Shown: positions 51,021-60,154, counted from the stretch's first letter. The stretch is DNA of 64,000 nt from Paenibacillus_G elgii_A (GCA_042219835.1 JBHJMN010000004.1:1-64000), one strand, 5' to 3'. The notes: generated by a model from the letters alone, not told the origin. A program made the numbers and translations.

Positions 51021-54000
51021 CTATGCGTTGAAATAACGAGCCTGCGGATGCGCAAACACGATAGCCGAGACGGATGCCTCCGGCTCCATCATGCTGCCTT
51101 CCGTCAAATGTACGCCGATATCCTCCGGCTTCATTAAAGTAAACAGCTGCTGCTGATCGTCGAGGTTCGGACACGCCGGATAGCCGAACGAGAACCGCTG
51201 CCCGCGGTACTTGGCTCCGAAGCGCTCCTGCATCGTCATTTCGGCCGGGTCCGGGAAGCCCCAGACATCGCGCATCATTTGGTGGATACGTTCGGCGAAC
51301 CCTTCGGCAGCCTCAAGAGCCGCTGCTTGAAGCGCATGGGACCGCAGGTAATCGCCTTTCTCCCGCCACTCGGCCGCCAGATTGCTGACGCCATGACCGG
51401 CCGTCACGACGAGGAAGCCGACGTAATCCATTCCGCTGTCTACCGGCTTAAGGTAGTCGGCCAGGCACAAGTACGGCTCCTTCTCCTGCCGCGGGAACGT
51501 AAACTTCTGAAGCACTTTCGTATGATCCTCGGGATCGTAGATGAGCACATCGTTGCCGTCCGACTGCGCCGGGAAGAAACGGTACATGCCGTGCGCTTGA
51601 AGAATGCCGTTTTTCTGGGCCTCCGCCAGCAGGTCGTCAACGGTTTCTTTAAGCTGCAGCGCCTTCGGATCTTTGTCGGCAAGCAATTGCTCGATTTTCC
51701 CCTTCAAGCCAAGATGATGTCCGAGCAGCATCTGCATGTTGATATATGGGATCAGATGGCTTATCGGGTAGTCGCGCAGCACGCGTCGCTCCAAGCTCGG
51801 CGGCACCTGTACCGGAACATTCCGGTCCACCGACGATGTTCTGACGCGGGTCAAGACCGGCATTTGCTCTTCTTTGCGGCCGGATTCCTTCACGTCGGAT
51901 TCCATGCTTTCCCGAAGCTCCCGCACAAGCTGCTGCCTTTGCTCGGGGTCGCTCAGCTTGTTCGCAATATCCAGCCCATCCATCGCGTCCTTGGCATATA
52001 ATACCAAACCGTCATATTCCGGCGCAATGCGCGTCTTGGTGAATTTCCGGGTCAGCGCCGCGCCGCCTACCATAATCGGCACATCGATTCCGGCCGTCTT
52101 CAAGTCCTGTGCGGTGATAATCATCTGCTGCGCCGATTTGACGAGCAGCCCGGACAGCCCGATCGCATCCGGCTGCTCCTTGCGGTAAGCGTCGATCAAC
52201 TGCTCCGGCGGCACTTTAATGCCCAGGTTGATGATCTGGTAACCGTTGTTGGATAAAATGATTTCGACCAAGTTTTTGCCGATATCATGCACGTCGCCCT
52301 TAACCGTAGCCAAAATGATTTTTCCTTTCACGGCGCTTTCCGATTTTTCCATGAACGGCTCCAAATAAGCAACGGACGCCTTCATGACCTCGGCACTTTG
52401 CAGCACCTCCGCTACGATTAGTTCGTTATTGTTAAATAGCCGACCGACTTCCTCCATTCCTTTCATCAGCGGGCCGTTAATAATATCGAGCGGCTTGTAT
52501 TTTTGCAGCGCTGCGCCCAAATCCGTGATCAATCCGTCCTTCGTGCCTTCGACAACGTAAGAGGCCAGTCGCTCTTCCAGCGTTAAGTTTGAAATTTTTT
52601 CCTTCTTCTCGACCTTCTTGGTACGGAAGTGCGCTACGAATTTGGCCAGTGTTTCGTCGTTCGTATCGTAGATCAGGCTTTCGGCAAGACGGCGCTCTTC
52701 CTCCGGTATGGACGCATAGCGCTCGAGCTTTTCCGTATTGACGATCGTATAGTCCAGCCCTGCTTTCGTACAATGGTACAAAAAGACGGCGTTCAACACC
52801 TCGCGGCCCGCTTCAGGCAAGCCAAACGACACGTTGCTGAGACCAAGAATCGTCTCGGTGTCTGGCATTGCTTCTTTAATTAACCGGATACCTTCGATCG
52901 TCTCCTTGGCCGAACCGATATACTGCTGATCTCCCGTTCCGACCGGGAAAACAAGCGGATCAAAAATAATATCGTTCGGGCGCATCCCGTACTTGTTCAC
53001 CAGCAAATCATAGGAACGCTTGGCTACTTCAAGCTTGTCTTTGGCCGTAATGGCCTGCCCCCGCTCGTCAATCGTGCCGACGACAGCAGCCGCGCCGTAT
53101 TGATGAATAAGCGGTACAACCGTCTCGAACTTCTCTTCCCCGTCCTCCAGGTTGATCGAGTTGATGATCGCTTTTCCCTGTGAATATTTGAGCCCCAGCT
53201 CAATGACCCGATAATCCGTGGAATCGAGCATAAGCGGCACTTTCACTTTTTTAACGACAAGCTCCAGAAACTGCTGCATATCGCTCATTTCGTCGCGGTC
53301 CGGGTCCTGCAGACAGACGTCGATGACATGCGCGCCGCCTTTCACCTGCGCCCGGGCAATCTCGGATGCTTCCTCATACTTGCCTTCGGCAATAAGCCGC
53401 TTGAACTTCCGCGATCCGAGAACGTTCGTCCGCTCCCCAACCATGTAAGGGCGGTTCGCATCTTCAATGTAGACCGTCTCGATGCCAGATACCGCGGGCG
53501 GATGCTCTCCCCGGTGACCGCGCGGTTGGTACTGGCCGAGCGTTTCGGCCATGGCGCGGATATGATCCGGCGTCGTGCCGCAGCAGCCGCCGGCAATGTT
53601 CAGCCAGCCCTGCTCGGCAAAGCCTGCCAGCTTCTTCGCGAGCGATTCCGGCGATTCATGGTACTGTCCGTTCTCGTCCGGCAGACCGGCGTTCGGATAG
53701 CAGCTTACCGCGGTTCCCGCAATATCGGCCAGCGTCCGGATATGGTCACGCATAAACTCCGGTCCGGTAGCGCAGTTCAGACCGACCGAAATCGGTTCAA
53801 GATGCTCAAGCGATATATAGAACGATTCAATATTTTGACCCGCCAGCGTCGTGCCCATCGGTTCGATCGTACCGGAAATCATGAGCGGCAGCTTGCGGCC
53901 TTCCGTCTCAAATGCTTTGCGGATGCCGATGCTGCCGGCTTTAACGTTTAGCGTATCCTGCGACGTTTCGAGCAGCAGCGCGTCCACGCCCGCCTCCATC

Positions 54001-54452
54001 AACGCCAACGCTTGTTCGTAGTAGCTGTCCACGAGTTCGTCGAACGTGACTCCGCCGGTTACGGAAAGCGTCTTCGTCGTCGGCCCCATCGCACCGATAA
54101 CGTATCTTGGCCATTCCGGCGTACTGTATTTTTCAGCCGCTTCGACGGCCAGCTTGGCCGCTGCCAGGTTAAGCTCCCGCGCGCGGTCCTGCAGATCGTA
54201 TTCCGCCAGTACGACGCTTGTTGCGCCGAACGTATTCGTCTCTACCATATCGGCGCCGGCCGCAAAATACGCTTCATGAATTTTACGGATGACGTCAGGC
54301 CGGGTCACCACCAAAATTTCGTTGCAGCCGTCCAGCTCGTCGCCGCCGAAATCATCCGCGGTTAAATTCTCCTGTTGGATCATCGTTCCCATGGCGCCGT
54401 CTAAAATCATAATTTTTTTCTGTAGTTGCTCCTGCAATAAAGGCTTGCTCAT
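51021..54452 (-). CDS. metH: Cobalamin-dependent methionine synthase
   Basis: 1143 residues with all four modules. Homocysteine domain (about 5-325; DGAMGTMIQ, zinc cysteines in AGGCCGTTPDHIRA), pterin-binding domain (about 350-620; ERTNVLGSRKFKRLI), B12 cap and binding domain (GDVHDIGKNLVEIILSNNGY, whose His is the lower cobalt ligand), and the activation domain at the end (HGVSNLAAEWRE, RFSFGYPACPNLDDQ). Makes methionine from homocysteine and methyl-tetrahydrofolate. The start follows AAAGGGGATC. No cobalamin or SAM riboswitch was recognised upstream. Confidence 0.96.
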   Translation of the reverse strand: MSKPLLQEQLQKKIMILDGAMGTMIQQENLTADDFGGDELDGCNEILVVTRPDVIRKIHEAYFAAGADMVETNTFGATSVVLAEYDLQDRARELNLAAAKLAVEAAEKYSTPEWPRYVIGAMGPTTKTLSVTGGVTFDELVDSYYEQALALMEAGVDALLLETSQDTLNVKAGSIGIRKAFETEGRKLPLMISGTIEPMGTTLAGQNIESFYISLEHLEPISVGLNCATGPEFMRDHIRTLADIAGTAVSCYPNAGLPDENGQYHESPESLAKKLAGFAEQGWLNIAGGCCGTTPDHIRAMAETLGQYQPRGHRGEHPPAVSGIETVYIEDANRPYMVGERTNVLGSRKFKRLIAEGKYEEASEIARAQVKGGAHVIDVCLQDPDRDEMSDMQQFLELVVKKVKVPLMLDSTDYRVIELGLKYSQGKAIINSINLEDGEEKFETVVPLIHQYGAAAVVGTIDERGQAITAKDKLEVAKRSYDLLVNKYGMRPNDIIFDPLVFPVGTGDQQYIGSAKETIEGIRLIKEAMPDTETILGLSNVSFGLPEAGREVLNAVFLYHCTKAGLDYTIVNTEKLERYASIPEEERRLAESLIYDTNDETLAKFVAHFRTKKVEKKEKISNLTLEERLASYVVEGTKDGLITDLGAALQKYKPLDIINGPLMKGMEEVGRLFNNNELIVAEVLQSAEVMKASVAYLEPFMEKSESAVKGKIILATVKGDVHDIGKNLVEIILSNNGYQIINLGIKVPPEQLIDAYRKEQPDAIGLSGLLVKSAQQMIITAQDLKTAGIDVPIMVGGAALTRKFTKTRIAPEYDGLVLYAKDAMDGLDIANKLSDPEQRQQLVRELRESMESDVKESGRKEEQMPVLTRVRTSSVDRNVPVQVPPSLERRVLRDYPISHLIPYINMQMLLGHHLGLKGKIEQLLADKDPKALQLKETVDDLLAEAQKNGILQAHGMYRFFPAQSDGNDVLIYDPEDHTKVLQKFTFPRQEKEPYLCLADYLKPVDSGMDYVGFLVVTAGHGVSNLAAEWREKGDYLRSHALQAAALEAAEGFAERIHQMMRDVWGFPDPAEMTMQERFGAKYRGQRFSFGYPACPNLDDQQQLFTLMKPEDIGVHLTEGSMMEPEASVSAIVFAHPQARYFNA

Positions 54453-54574
54453 CCGTGATCCCCTTTCACCCTGCCGCCCCGCTTCGTTGTGTATTGGGGT
54501 CGGATACTCGTGCAGCCGATCTATAATTTCCACACCGTACTGCGCATAATACTCACAAATTATGTAACCTTAAG

Positions 54575-54592
54575 TGTATCAGAAACGATACA
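54575..54592. promoter_or_regulatory. Palindrome between metH and mtnD
   Basis: Perfect inverted repeat TGTATC-N6-GATACA in the divergent intergenic region, 123 bases from metH and 143 from mtnD. It has the size of a dimeric repressor site. The binding protein is unknown. Confidence 0.4.
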
Positions 54593-54663
54593 TGTTGAAA
54601 AGCAACTATGACAAGATTCAGCAATTATCAAATGAATCCTATCGGATTTATATACATTATACA

Positions 54664-54692
54664 TCGACAGATGCGGTCCCTTCCACTATAAT
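54664..54692 (+). promoter_or_regulatory. Sigma-A promoter of mtnD
   Basis: TCGACA (54664-54669), 17 bases, perfect TATAAT (54687-54692), 43 bases before the mtnD start. Confidence 0.7.
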
Positions 54693-54734
54693 AAGTAGCA
54701 GAAGTCACGAATTCAAGAAGGAAGAGGGAGAACT

Positions 54735-55277
54735 ATGGCAGAAATTCGCATTCGCAACACCAACGAGCGCATCTCGGGCGAAGCCAACGTCAAAGCATTT
54801 TTAGATACGCAAGAGGTGCTTTATGAGCATTGGAACGCCGCTAAACTGCCCGCAGAGCTTCAAGGGAAGTTTTCGTTGACGGACGAGGAAAAATCGCAGA
54901 TTTTGGCTACCTACGATGAAGAAATTCGCGATCTGGCTAGCCGCCGCGGCTACCAGACTTGGGACATTGTCGCGCTTTCCGACGCCACCCCGAATTTGGA
55001 CGAACTGCTCAAAAAATTCGAACAGGTGCATACGCATACGGAAGACGAAGTTCGCGCCATCACGGCCGGCAAAGGAATTTTCATCATTAAAGGGACGGAC
55101 GATGTCGGCTATTTCGACGTTGAACTGGAAGCCGGCGACGTGATCTCGGTTCCGGAGCATAAGCCGCACTTCTTCACTTTGATGGAAAACCGTCAAATCG
55201 TAGCCGTCCGTCTTTTCATCGAAACCGAGGGCTGGATCGCACATCCGTTCGAAGACCCGACTTTCCAAAAAGCGTAA
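54735..55277 (+). CDS. mtnD: Acireductone dioxygenase
   Basis: 180 residues, cupin fold. Metal ligands are seen in VHTHTEDEVR (HxHxxxE) and the later His in PEHKPHFF. It converts acireductone to 2-oxo-4-methylthiobutanoate and formate in methionine salvage. The other mtn genes are not in the window; it stands alone, divergent from metH. The start follows AAGGAAGAGGGAG. Confidence 0.93.
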   Translation: MAEIRIRNTNERISGEANVKAFLDTQEVLYEHWNAAKLPAELQGKFSLTDEEKSQILATYDEEIRDLASRRGYQTWDIVALSDATPNLDELLKKFEQVHTHTEDEVRAITAGKGIFIIKGTDDVGYFDVELEAGDVISVPEHKPHFFTLMENRQIVAVRLFIETEGWIAHPFEDPTFQKA

Positions 55278-55309
55278 GTGGAACTTTTAAAATAAACGAA
55301 CAATCTAGC

Positions 55310-55347
55310 AGCAAGCCCCCTTGTCAAAGGCGGCTTGCTTTATTATT
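55310..55347 (+). terminator. Intrinsic terminator of mtnD
   Basis: AGCAAGCC / GGCTTGCT stem around CCCTTGTCAAAGGC, then TTATTATT, 33 bases after the stop. Confidence 0.75.
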
Positions 55348-55352
55348 GCAAA

Positions 55353-55387
55353 CAAAATGAAAACCCGCCAAATGGAATGACGGGCTT
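55353..55387 (-). terminator. Probable terminator of the HAD hydrolase gene
   Basis: Minus strand AGCCCG / CGGGTT stem with a 13-base loop, followed by TTCATTTTG; 72 bases after the stop. Weaker than the neighbouring one. Confidence 0.5.
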
Positions 55388-55458
55388 GTCTAGACTAGAA
55401 CAAAAATGAGTGCCGGTTGCACATTGGCTCATAGATAAGGTTATGATACCGTTAGATC

Positions 55459-56256
55459 CTAAGCTTCCAGAGAATCAATGATCTTCTGAATATCCCGCAG
55501 GCTTGTAATTTCGTGCGCCGGAGCAATCTCGTCCGTTAACGTAAGCCCATGACGGTTAATCCACATGTTCCGCATCCCGATCGAGTTGGAGCCCAAAATG
55601 TCCGTTGTCAGCTTGTCCCCGATCATGACGCCTTCCTCGGCCGAAATGCCAAGCAGTTGCATAGCATGCTCGAAAATCGATACCGCCGGCTTTCCTTCGC
55701 CAAACTCACCGGAAATGACGATATGATCGAAATAAGGAGCAAGCTGCGGGACACCCGCCAACTTCTCTTTTTGTAGGTCAGGCGAACCGTTCGTAAGCAG
55801 AAGCAGCTTATACTTCCCTTTCAGCTGATCCAATACCTCGAACGTCTCTTCATAAACGATCGGACGGTTTCTTCGCTCGGCCGAAAACATCTCCGCCAGC
55901 TTTAGTCCCAGCGGGGCATTTTCTATCCCCAGAGCCTTTAAGCCGCGCGTCCACGAATCCCGCTGATAGGCCGGGGCCAACGCTTGAAGCTTGCGGAACT
56001 CTTCCTGTTCTCCTTCGATAAACCGGGCCCACAGCCCTTCAAACGGGTTAATGCCAATTTTTTTGGTAAACGGGAACGTCTCGAACGATTCGTACAATGC
56101 CCGCGCTTCGCGTCTCACCGCTTCCTCAAGCTGGGCAGGATCAAGATCATAATGCTTGGCAGCCTCGCTGCATGTCGCATGAAACGCTTCTTTTACGCTG
56201 CGCTCGTCCCAGAGCAGCGTATCGTCCAAATCAAAAAGCACCGCTTTGATTGCCAT
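55459..56256 (-). CDS. HAD-superfamily hydrolase (subfamily IA)
   Basis: 265 residues. Motif I VLFDLDDTLLWDE, motif II LLLTNGSPD, motif III Lys in FGEGKPAVSIF, and motif IV MIGDKLTTDILGSNSIGM. Cap of the alpha-helical type. Similar to YjjG/YsaA-like nucleotidases and other small-molecule phosphatases; substrate unknown. The start follows GAGGAA. Convergent with mtnD, so a link to methionine salvage is not implied. Confidence 0.88.
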   Translation of the reverse strand: MAIKAVLFDLDDTLLWDERSVKEAFHATCSEAAKHYDLDPAQLEEAVRREARALYESFETFPFTKKIGINPFEGLWARFIEGEQEEFRKLQALAPAYQRDSWTRGLKALGIENAPLGLKLAEMFSAERRNRPIVYEETFEVLDQLKGKYKLLLLTNGSPDLQKEKLAGVPQLAPYFDHIVISGEFGEGKPAVSIFEHAMQLLGISAEEGVMIGDKLTTDILGSNSIGMRNMWINRHGLTLTDEIAPAHEITSLRDIQKIIDSLEA

Positions 56257-56297
56257 AAGCCGGATTCCTCTTTCTCCCCTGTGATGTCGGTTCTGTC

Positions 56298-56813
56298 TTA
56301 AGATTCTTGCTTAAATGCCACTTGATTTTTTTGAGCAAATTCCTGAAGCTTTTCCTTCGCCGCATCCACAGGGAATTGATGATAAAATTTCGTGTATCCC
56401 CAGCGGGCGCCTTTCGGCTTTAATGTAATAAAGATCGAATCCTTCGACACGGAAATTTCGTTAATCATATCCGCACTCATCGTCCGGTCCCCGCCGAAAC
56501 GACGCGAGGTAAGCGAATCCTGACCTATTTTCAACAGCGGCCTGCGGACCCAATAAATCAACAACGCAAGGACAATGTAACTTGCGCCCGTGAACCAGTA
56601 CATCTGATCCTGCCCCGCTTGACCGCGGAATACGATGAAGCAGAAAATCCCGGTGGCGACCAGTATCAACGGAAGAAACCAGCTGCGTCCTTTGAAGGTG
56701 ACCGAGTTGTCGGAGGCGCTGGACTGCGAAATCGATTCCTTGCCGCTCTTTTTGCGCTGAATGTTAGTTACTTTCGTATTTTTACGAACCATACGTTCCC
56801 ATTTCCGTGACAT
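56298..56813 (-). CDS. Hypothetical membrane protein, 171 residues
   Basis: A basic, disordered N-terminus (about 40 residues) is followed by two transmembrane helices (WFLPLILVATGIFCFIVF and WFTGASYIVLALLIYWV) and a C-terminal cytosolic domain (ADMINEISVSKDSIFITLKPKGARWGYTKFYHQFP) resembling a small PH-like or DUF-type fold. Not assigned. The start follows AAAGGGGCT. Lies 41 bases upstream of the HAD gene on the same strand. Confidence 0.75.
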   Translation of the reverse strand: MSRKWERMVRKNTKVTNIQRKKSGKESISQSSASDNSVTFKGRSWFLPLILVATGIFCFIVFRGQAGQDQMYWFTGASYIVLALLIYWVRRPLLKIGQDSLTSRRFGGDRTMSADMINEISVSKDSIFITLKPKGARWGYTKFYHQFPVDAAKEKLQEFAQKNQVAFKQES

Positions 56814-57009
56814 AGTTGAGCCCCTTTATCCATTCTTTCTACACTTCCCGTAAATCGCCGATCCCGAGCGAATTCGTCAACCGATACGTCCAAATACGCC
56901 AAAAAGTTGGAGCATCCAAGTATACCGCGTTTTTCCAGCGGCTACAAGATCGTCCAACGTGTGGTGCGTGTCTCAATGGGGTGTACCCGTGAAGCAAGTC
57001 CCCTCCTCC

Positions 57010-57204
57010 TTACTTCTTCTCGTCCTCATCCACGAATTTAATGTTGTCCAGTTGAGAACGCAAGGAGGATTTAAAAGAATCAATATACTTTTTCCTAAGT
57101 GCGTTGCGCTCGTCCATCTCTTCTTCCGTCAATCCTTCGGCTTTCGCCTTGCGGGCCAATTCGTTGATCCGCTTAACGGTTACGTCGTGTTCCGATTCAA
57201 TCAT
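57010..57204 (-). CDS. ynzC: DUF896 protein YnzC
   Basis: 64 residues: VKRINELARKAKAEGLTEEEMDERNALRKKYIDSFKSSLRSQLDNIKFVDE is the full DUF896 sequence, a short helical hairpin. In B. subtilis ynzC is also close to yneA and lexA and belongs to the SOS operon there. Here 158 bases separate it from yneA. The start follows GGGAGGACAG. Function unknown. Confidence 0.92.
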   Translation of the reverse strand: MIESEHDVTVKRINELARKAKAEGLTEEEMDERNALRKKYIDSFKSSLRSQLDNIKFVDEDEKK

Positions 57205-57362
57205 GCCTGTCCTCCCGGTAATGTTAGGTCTTCGTCCGTTTATCCGCGAACGATAAGAGCTTCATATCAAATTATACTTTGACATTACCGGATTTGAAAG
57301 TCAAGAGAAGACCCAAAGCCTTGCGGAAGAAATGATTCAGGAAAAGTCAAAACAGTTATGTA

Positions 57363-57731
57363 TTATGGAAGCAGCAGCTTCTGCCCTTCGTAAATCGTTA
57401 CGTTCTTCAAGTTGTTCAGCTTCTTTAGCTGAAAAACGTACTCTCTCAGATCTTGTCCTTTGGCCGCGTGCGAAGAAGCAATGCTCCACAAAGTATCTCC
57501 TTGATGTACGACTGCATAAGCTTGAACAGAAGCGACGCCTTTGGCGTGCGCGTCACCGTTCCCTACCCAAGCGGAAACGGTACCTCCGACAAAGAGCAGC
57601 AGTATTACCGATATAACGAAAACCACAACTCGTACATATGTTCGGTTTTTTTTCACTTTACAAGCGGGATCTATGGAGACGGCAGCTGGACCGTGGTTGA
57701 ATTGAGCTAGCATTTGACTGTTTTGATACAT
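57363..57731 (-). CDS. yneA: YneA-like SOS cell-division inhibitor with LysM domain
   Basis: 122 residues. Short N-terminus, one transmembrane helix (VRVVVFVISVILLLFVGGTVSAW), then a LysM domain (YAVVHQGDTLWSIASSHAAKGQDLREYVFQLKKLNNLKNVTIYEGQKLLLP). YneA delays septation while DNA is repaired and is removed by proteolysis. ATG 57731 is preferred because GGGAG lies nine bases upstream; ATG 57740 abuts it. Divergent from lexA, with LexA boxes between, which strongly supports the identity. Confidence 0.9.
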   Translation of the reverse strand: MYQNSQMLAQFNHGPAAVSIDPACKVKKNRTYVRVVVFVISVILLLFVGGTVSAWVGNGDAHAKGVASVQAYAVVHQGDTLWSIASSHAAKGQDLREYVFQLKKLNNLKNVTIYEGQKLLLP

Positions 57732-57744
57732 GAGTATCATCTCC

Positions 57745-57758
57745 CAAACATTTGTTCT
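57745..57758. promoter_or_regulatory. Weak fourth LexA-type box near yneA
   Basis: CAAAC-ATTT-GTTCT, two mismatches from CGAAC-N4-GTTCG, 14 bases upstream of the yneA start, downstream of its predicted -10. Confidence 0.4.
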
Positions 57759-57764
57759 GTTCTG

Positions 57765-57793
57765 AATTTAACACGAACAAATGTTTGTGTCAA
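57765..57793 (-). promoter_or_regulatory. yneA promoter with LexA box in the spacer
   Basis: Minus strand TTGACA (57788-57793), 17 bases, TAAATT (57765-57770). The LexA box CGAACAAATGTTTG (57774-57787) fills the spacer. Confidence 0.8.
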
Positions 57794-57802
57794 TCCATTT
57801 TT

Positions 57803-57816
57803 CGAACTTATGTTTG
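57803..57816. promoter_or_regulatory. LexA box between yneA and lexA
   Basis: CGAACTTATGTTTG, one mismatch from CGAAC-N4-GTTCG, lying between the two divergent promoters. Confidence 0.75.
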
Positions 57817-57842
57817 TACGAACTCCGGTTCTGTGTTATACT
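57815..57842 (+). promoter_or_regulatory. lexA promoter with overlapping LexA box
   Basis: TTGTAC (57814-57819), 17 bases, TATACT (57837-57842). LexA box CGAACTCCGGTTCT (57819-57832) overlaps the spacer, giving autorepression. Confidence 0.78.
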
Positions 57843-57877
57843 CCTAAGTAATGATTACCAAAAATGGAGTGATTCAT

Positions 57878-58498
57878 ATGGGCAAGATATCCACTCGCCA
57901 GCAAGCTATTCTGGAGTTCATCAAGAACGAGGTCAAAGATAAAGGGTATCCTCCGTCCGTTCGGGAAATCGGCGAAGCGGTCGGTCTTGCTTCCAGCTCG
58001 ACGGTACACGGTCATTTGGAACGGCTGGAAAAGAAAGGGCTGATCCGGCGCGATCCTACGAAGCCCAGAGCCATTGAGATTTTGGACGGCACGACCAGCG
58101 ACGGCGCATTCGCAGTATCGGTTTCTCGCGTACCGCTGATCGGACGAGTTACGGCAGGTCTACCGATTACCGCGACGGAGAACATTGAAGACTACTTCCC
58201 GCTTCCGAGCAACGTCGTCGGGGACCATAACGTCTTCATGTTGAGTGTTATCGGCGAGAGTATGATCGACGCAGGCATTCGCAACGGGGACTTCGTCATC
58301 GTTCGCCAACAGCAAACGGCGAACAACGGCGAGATCGTGGTCGCCATGACCGAGGAGGACGAAGCGACGGTCAAAACGTTCTTTAAAGAAAAGGATCACA
58401 TCCGCCTGCAACCGGAAAACCCGACGATGGAGCCGCTCCGTCTGAAGAACGTATCGATCCTGGGCAAAGTCATCGGCGTATTCCGCAATATTCATTAA
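57878..58498 (+). CDS. lexA: LexA repressor
   Basis: 206 residues. N-terminal winged helix with YPPSVREIGEAVGLASSSTVHGHLERLEKKGLIRRDPTKPRAIEI. Self-cleavage site Ala93-Gly94 (GRVTAGLPI), catalytic Ser128 (VIGESMIDAG) and Lys166 (EATVKTFF) are all present. Represses SOS genes until RecA filaments trigger cleavage. ATG 57878 follows GGAG with eight bases spacing; the frame to 57851 is not supported by family length. Confidence 0.97.
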   Translation: MGKISTRQQAILEFIKNEVKDKGYPPSVREIGEAVGLASSSTVHGHLERLEKKGLIRRDPTKPRAIEILDGTTSDGAFAVSVSRVPLIGRVTAGLPITATENIEDYFPLPSNVVGDHNVFMLSVIGESMIDAGIRNGDFVIVRQQQTANNGEIVVAMTEEDEATVKTFFKEKDHIRLQPENPTMEPLRLKNVSILGKVIGVFRNIH

Positions 58499-58523
58499 TT
58501 TCTTTCCTATGAAGCCAAAATCA

Positions 58524-58551
58524 AGACTCCCAATGAGGGAGTCTTTTTTTC
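58524..58551 (+). terminator. Intrinsic terminator of lexA
   Basis: AGACTCCC-AATGA-GGGAGTCT then seven T, 26 bases after the stop. Confidence 0.92.
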
Positions 58552-58659
58552 TGCCGTCCGCCGAACGTCCGGGCCTTCGGATTAAAACGCGCGCTCCATC
58601 CCTACTATGGTAAGCAGTGAATAAGTGGCCGGAGGTAGGCGAGAGTTGTTCAGAAGTTT

Positions 58660-58706
58660 GAAAAGCAGCCTCTCATCATGGCTTCACCATCATGAGAGGC
58701 TGCTTC
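58660..58706 (-). terminator. Intrinsic terminator of glnRA
   Basis: Minus strand AGCAGCCTCTCAT ... ATGAGAGGCTGCT, about 18 bp with one mismatch and a short loop, followed by TTTC; 20 bases after the glnA stop. The T-run is short but the stem is strong. Confidence 0.75.
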
Positions 58707-58724
58707 TAACGCTTGCCAGGCTTA

Positions 58725-60062
58725 TTAATAAAGGGTCAAATACTGATCGCGTTCCCAAGCATGAACTTGAGTCCGGAAGATGTCCCACTCGATTTCTTTG
58801 AGCTCGACGAAGTGCGCGAGAGCATGGTCTCCGAGCGCGTCGCAGATGACATCGTCGCGAAGCAGCTCATTGAGCGCTTGCTTCAGGTCAGCCGGCAGGC
58901 TTGGAATGCCCTGCTCTTCCCGCTCCTCTTCGGACATCACATAGATGTTCCGGTCCGTCGGAGGCGGCAGCTGCATTTTGTTCTTGATGCCGTCGAGCCC
59001 TGCTTTAAGCATAACAGCGAGCGCAAGATACGGGTTGGCCGCCGGGTCCGGGTTGCGCACTTCCACACGCGTACTGAGTCCGCGCGAAGCCGGGATGCGG
59101 ATCATCGGGCTGCGGTTGCTGGCCGACCAAGCTACGTAGCAAGGCGCCTCATAGCCTGGCACCAGACGTTTGTAGGAGTTGACCGTCGGGTTCGTAATGG
59201 CTGCAAAAGCGCGGGCGTGGCGCAAAATACCCGCCATGTATTGTCTGGCCAACGTGCTCAGACCCAGCTTATCGCTTTCGTCGTAGAACGCGTTCTCTTT
59301 ACCGCGGAACAGCGATTGGTGGCAATGCATTCCGGAGCCATTCACGCCGAACAGCGGTTTCGGCATAAAGGTAGCATGCAAGCCATGCTGTCTGGCGATC
59401 GTTTTAACAACGAGCTTAAATGTTTGAATCTGGTCGGCCGCTTTGATGGCGTCCGCATATTTAAAGTCGATTTCGTGCTGGCCCGGAGCCACCTCATGGT
59501 GAGACGCTTCGATTTCAAAGCCCATCTCCTCCAGCGTCAGAACGATTTCGCGACGGCAGTTTTCTCCCAAGTCCGTCGGAGCGAGATCGAAATAACCGCC
59601 TTGATCATTCAGTTCCATCGTCGGGTTGCCTTTTTCATCGGTTTTGAACAAGAAAAACTCCGGCTCCGGACCGACATTCATCGAGCTGAAGCCCATTTCC
59701 TCGGCTTCCTTCAGCATCGATTTCAGAATGCCGCGCGGATCGCCCGGGAACGGCCGGCCGTCCGGCAGGTACACATCGCAAATCAAGCGGGCAACGCGGT
59801 CTTCCGTCACCCATGGAAAGACGACCCAAGTATTCAGATCCGGGTATAAGTACATATCGGATTCTTCGATACGAACATAGCCTTCGATGGAAGAACCGTC
59901 AAACATCATTTTGTTGTCGAGAGCTTTCTCTAACTGGCTCACTGGAATTTCCACATTTTTAATCGTACCGAGCAGGTCGGTAAATTGCAGGCGGATGAAT
60001 CTTACATTTTCTTCCTTAGCGATGCGTAGAATGTCTTCCTTGGTGTATTGTTTATCCGTCAC
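58725..60062 (-). CDS. glnA: Glutamine synthetase type I-alpha
   Basis: 445 residues, the length of the unadenylylated Gram-positive form. Beta-grasp N-terminus with FDGSSIEGYVRIEESDMYLYPD, catalytic VGPEPEFFLF, SHHEVAPGQHEIDFKYADA, GSGMHCHQSL, and substrate-site NRSPMIRIPASRG. The adenylylation tyrosine loop is absent. Makes glutamine from glutamate, ammonia and ATP; in Bacillus the feedback-inhibited enzyme also controls GlnR. GTG start nine bases after AAGGAGGAG. Second gene of glnRA. Confidence 0.97.
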   Translation of the reverse strand: MTDKQYTKEDILRIAKEENVRFIRLQFTDLLGTIKNVEIPVSQLEKALDNKMMFDGSSIEGYVRIEESDMYLYPDLNTWVVFPWVTEDRVARLICDVYLPDGRPFPGDPRGILKSMLKEAEEMGFSSMNVGPEPEFFLFKTDEKGNPTMELNDQGGYFDLAPTDLGENCRREIVLTLEEMGFEIEASHHEVAPGQHEIDFKYADAIKAADQIQTFKLVVKTIARQHGLHATFMPKPLFGVNGSGMHCHQSLFRGKENAFYDESDKLGLSTLARQYMAGILRHARAFAAITNPTVNSYKRLVPGYEAPCYVAWSASNRSPMIRIPASRGLSTRVEVRNPDPAANPYLALAVMLKAGLDGIKNKMQLPPPTDRNIYVMSEEEREEQGIPSLPADLKQALNELLRDDVICDALGDHALAHFVELKEIEWDIFRTQVHAWERDQYLTLY

Positions 60063-60154
60063 TGTACAATCTCCTCCTTAAACTATGAGCCAAATTAACG
60101 GAGCGTTGTCCGGACAGGCGCGAAAGCGCTACCGAAACAGGCCCCAAAACAACC

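Noticed and set aside
54453..54734. SAM or cobalamin riboswitch between metH and mtnD
   Set aside because: Neither the S-box core nor a B12-box sequence could be found on either strand.
57215..57291. Inverted CCGGTAATGT / ACATTACCGG flanking the ynzC upstream region
   Set aside because: Arms are 57 bases apart and one would be outside the transcript; no function suggested.
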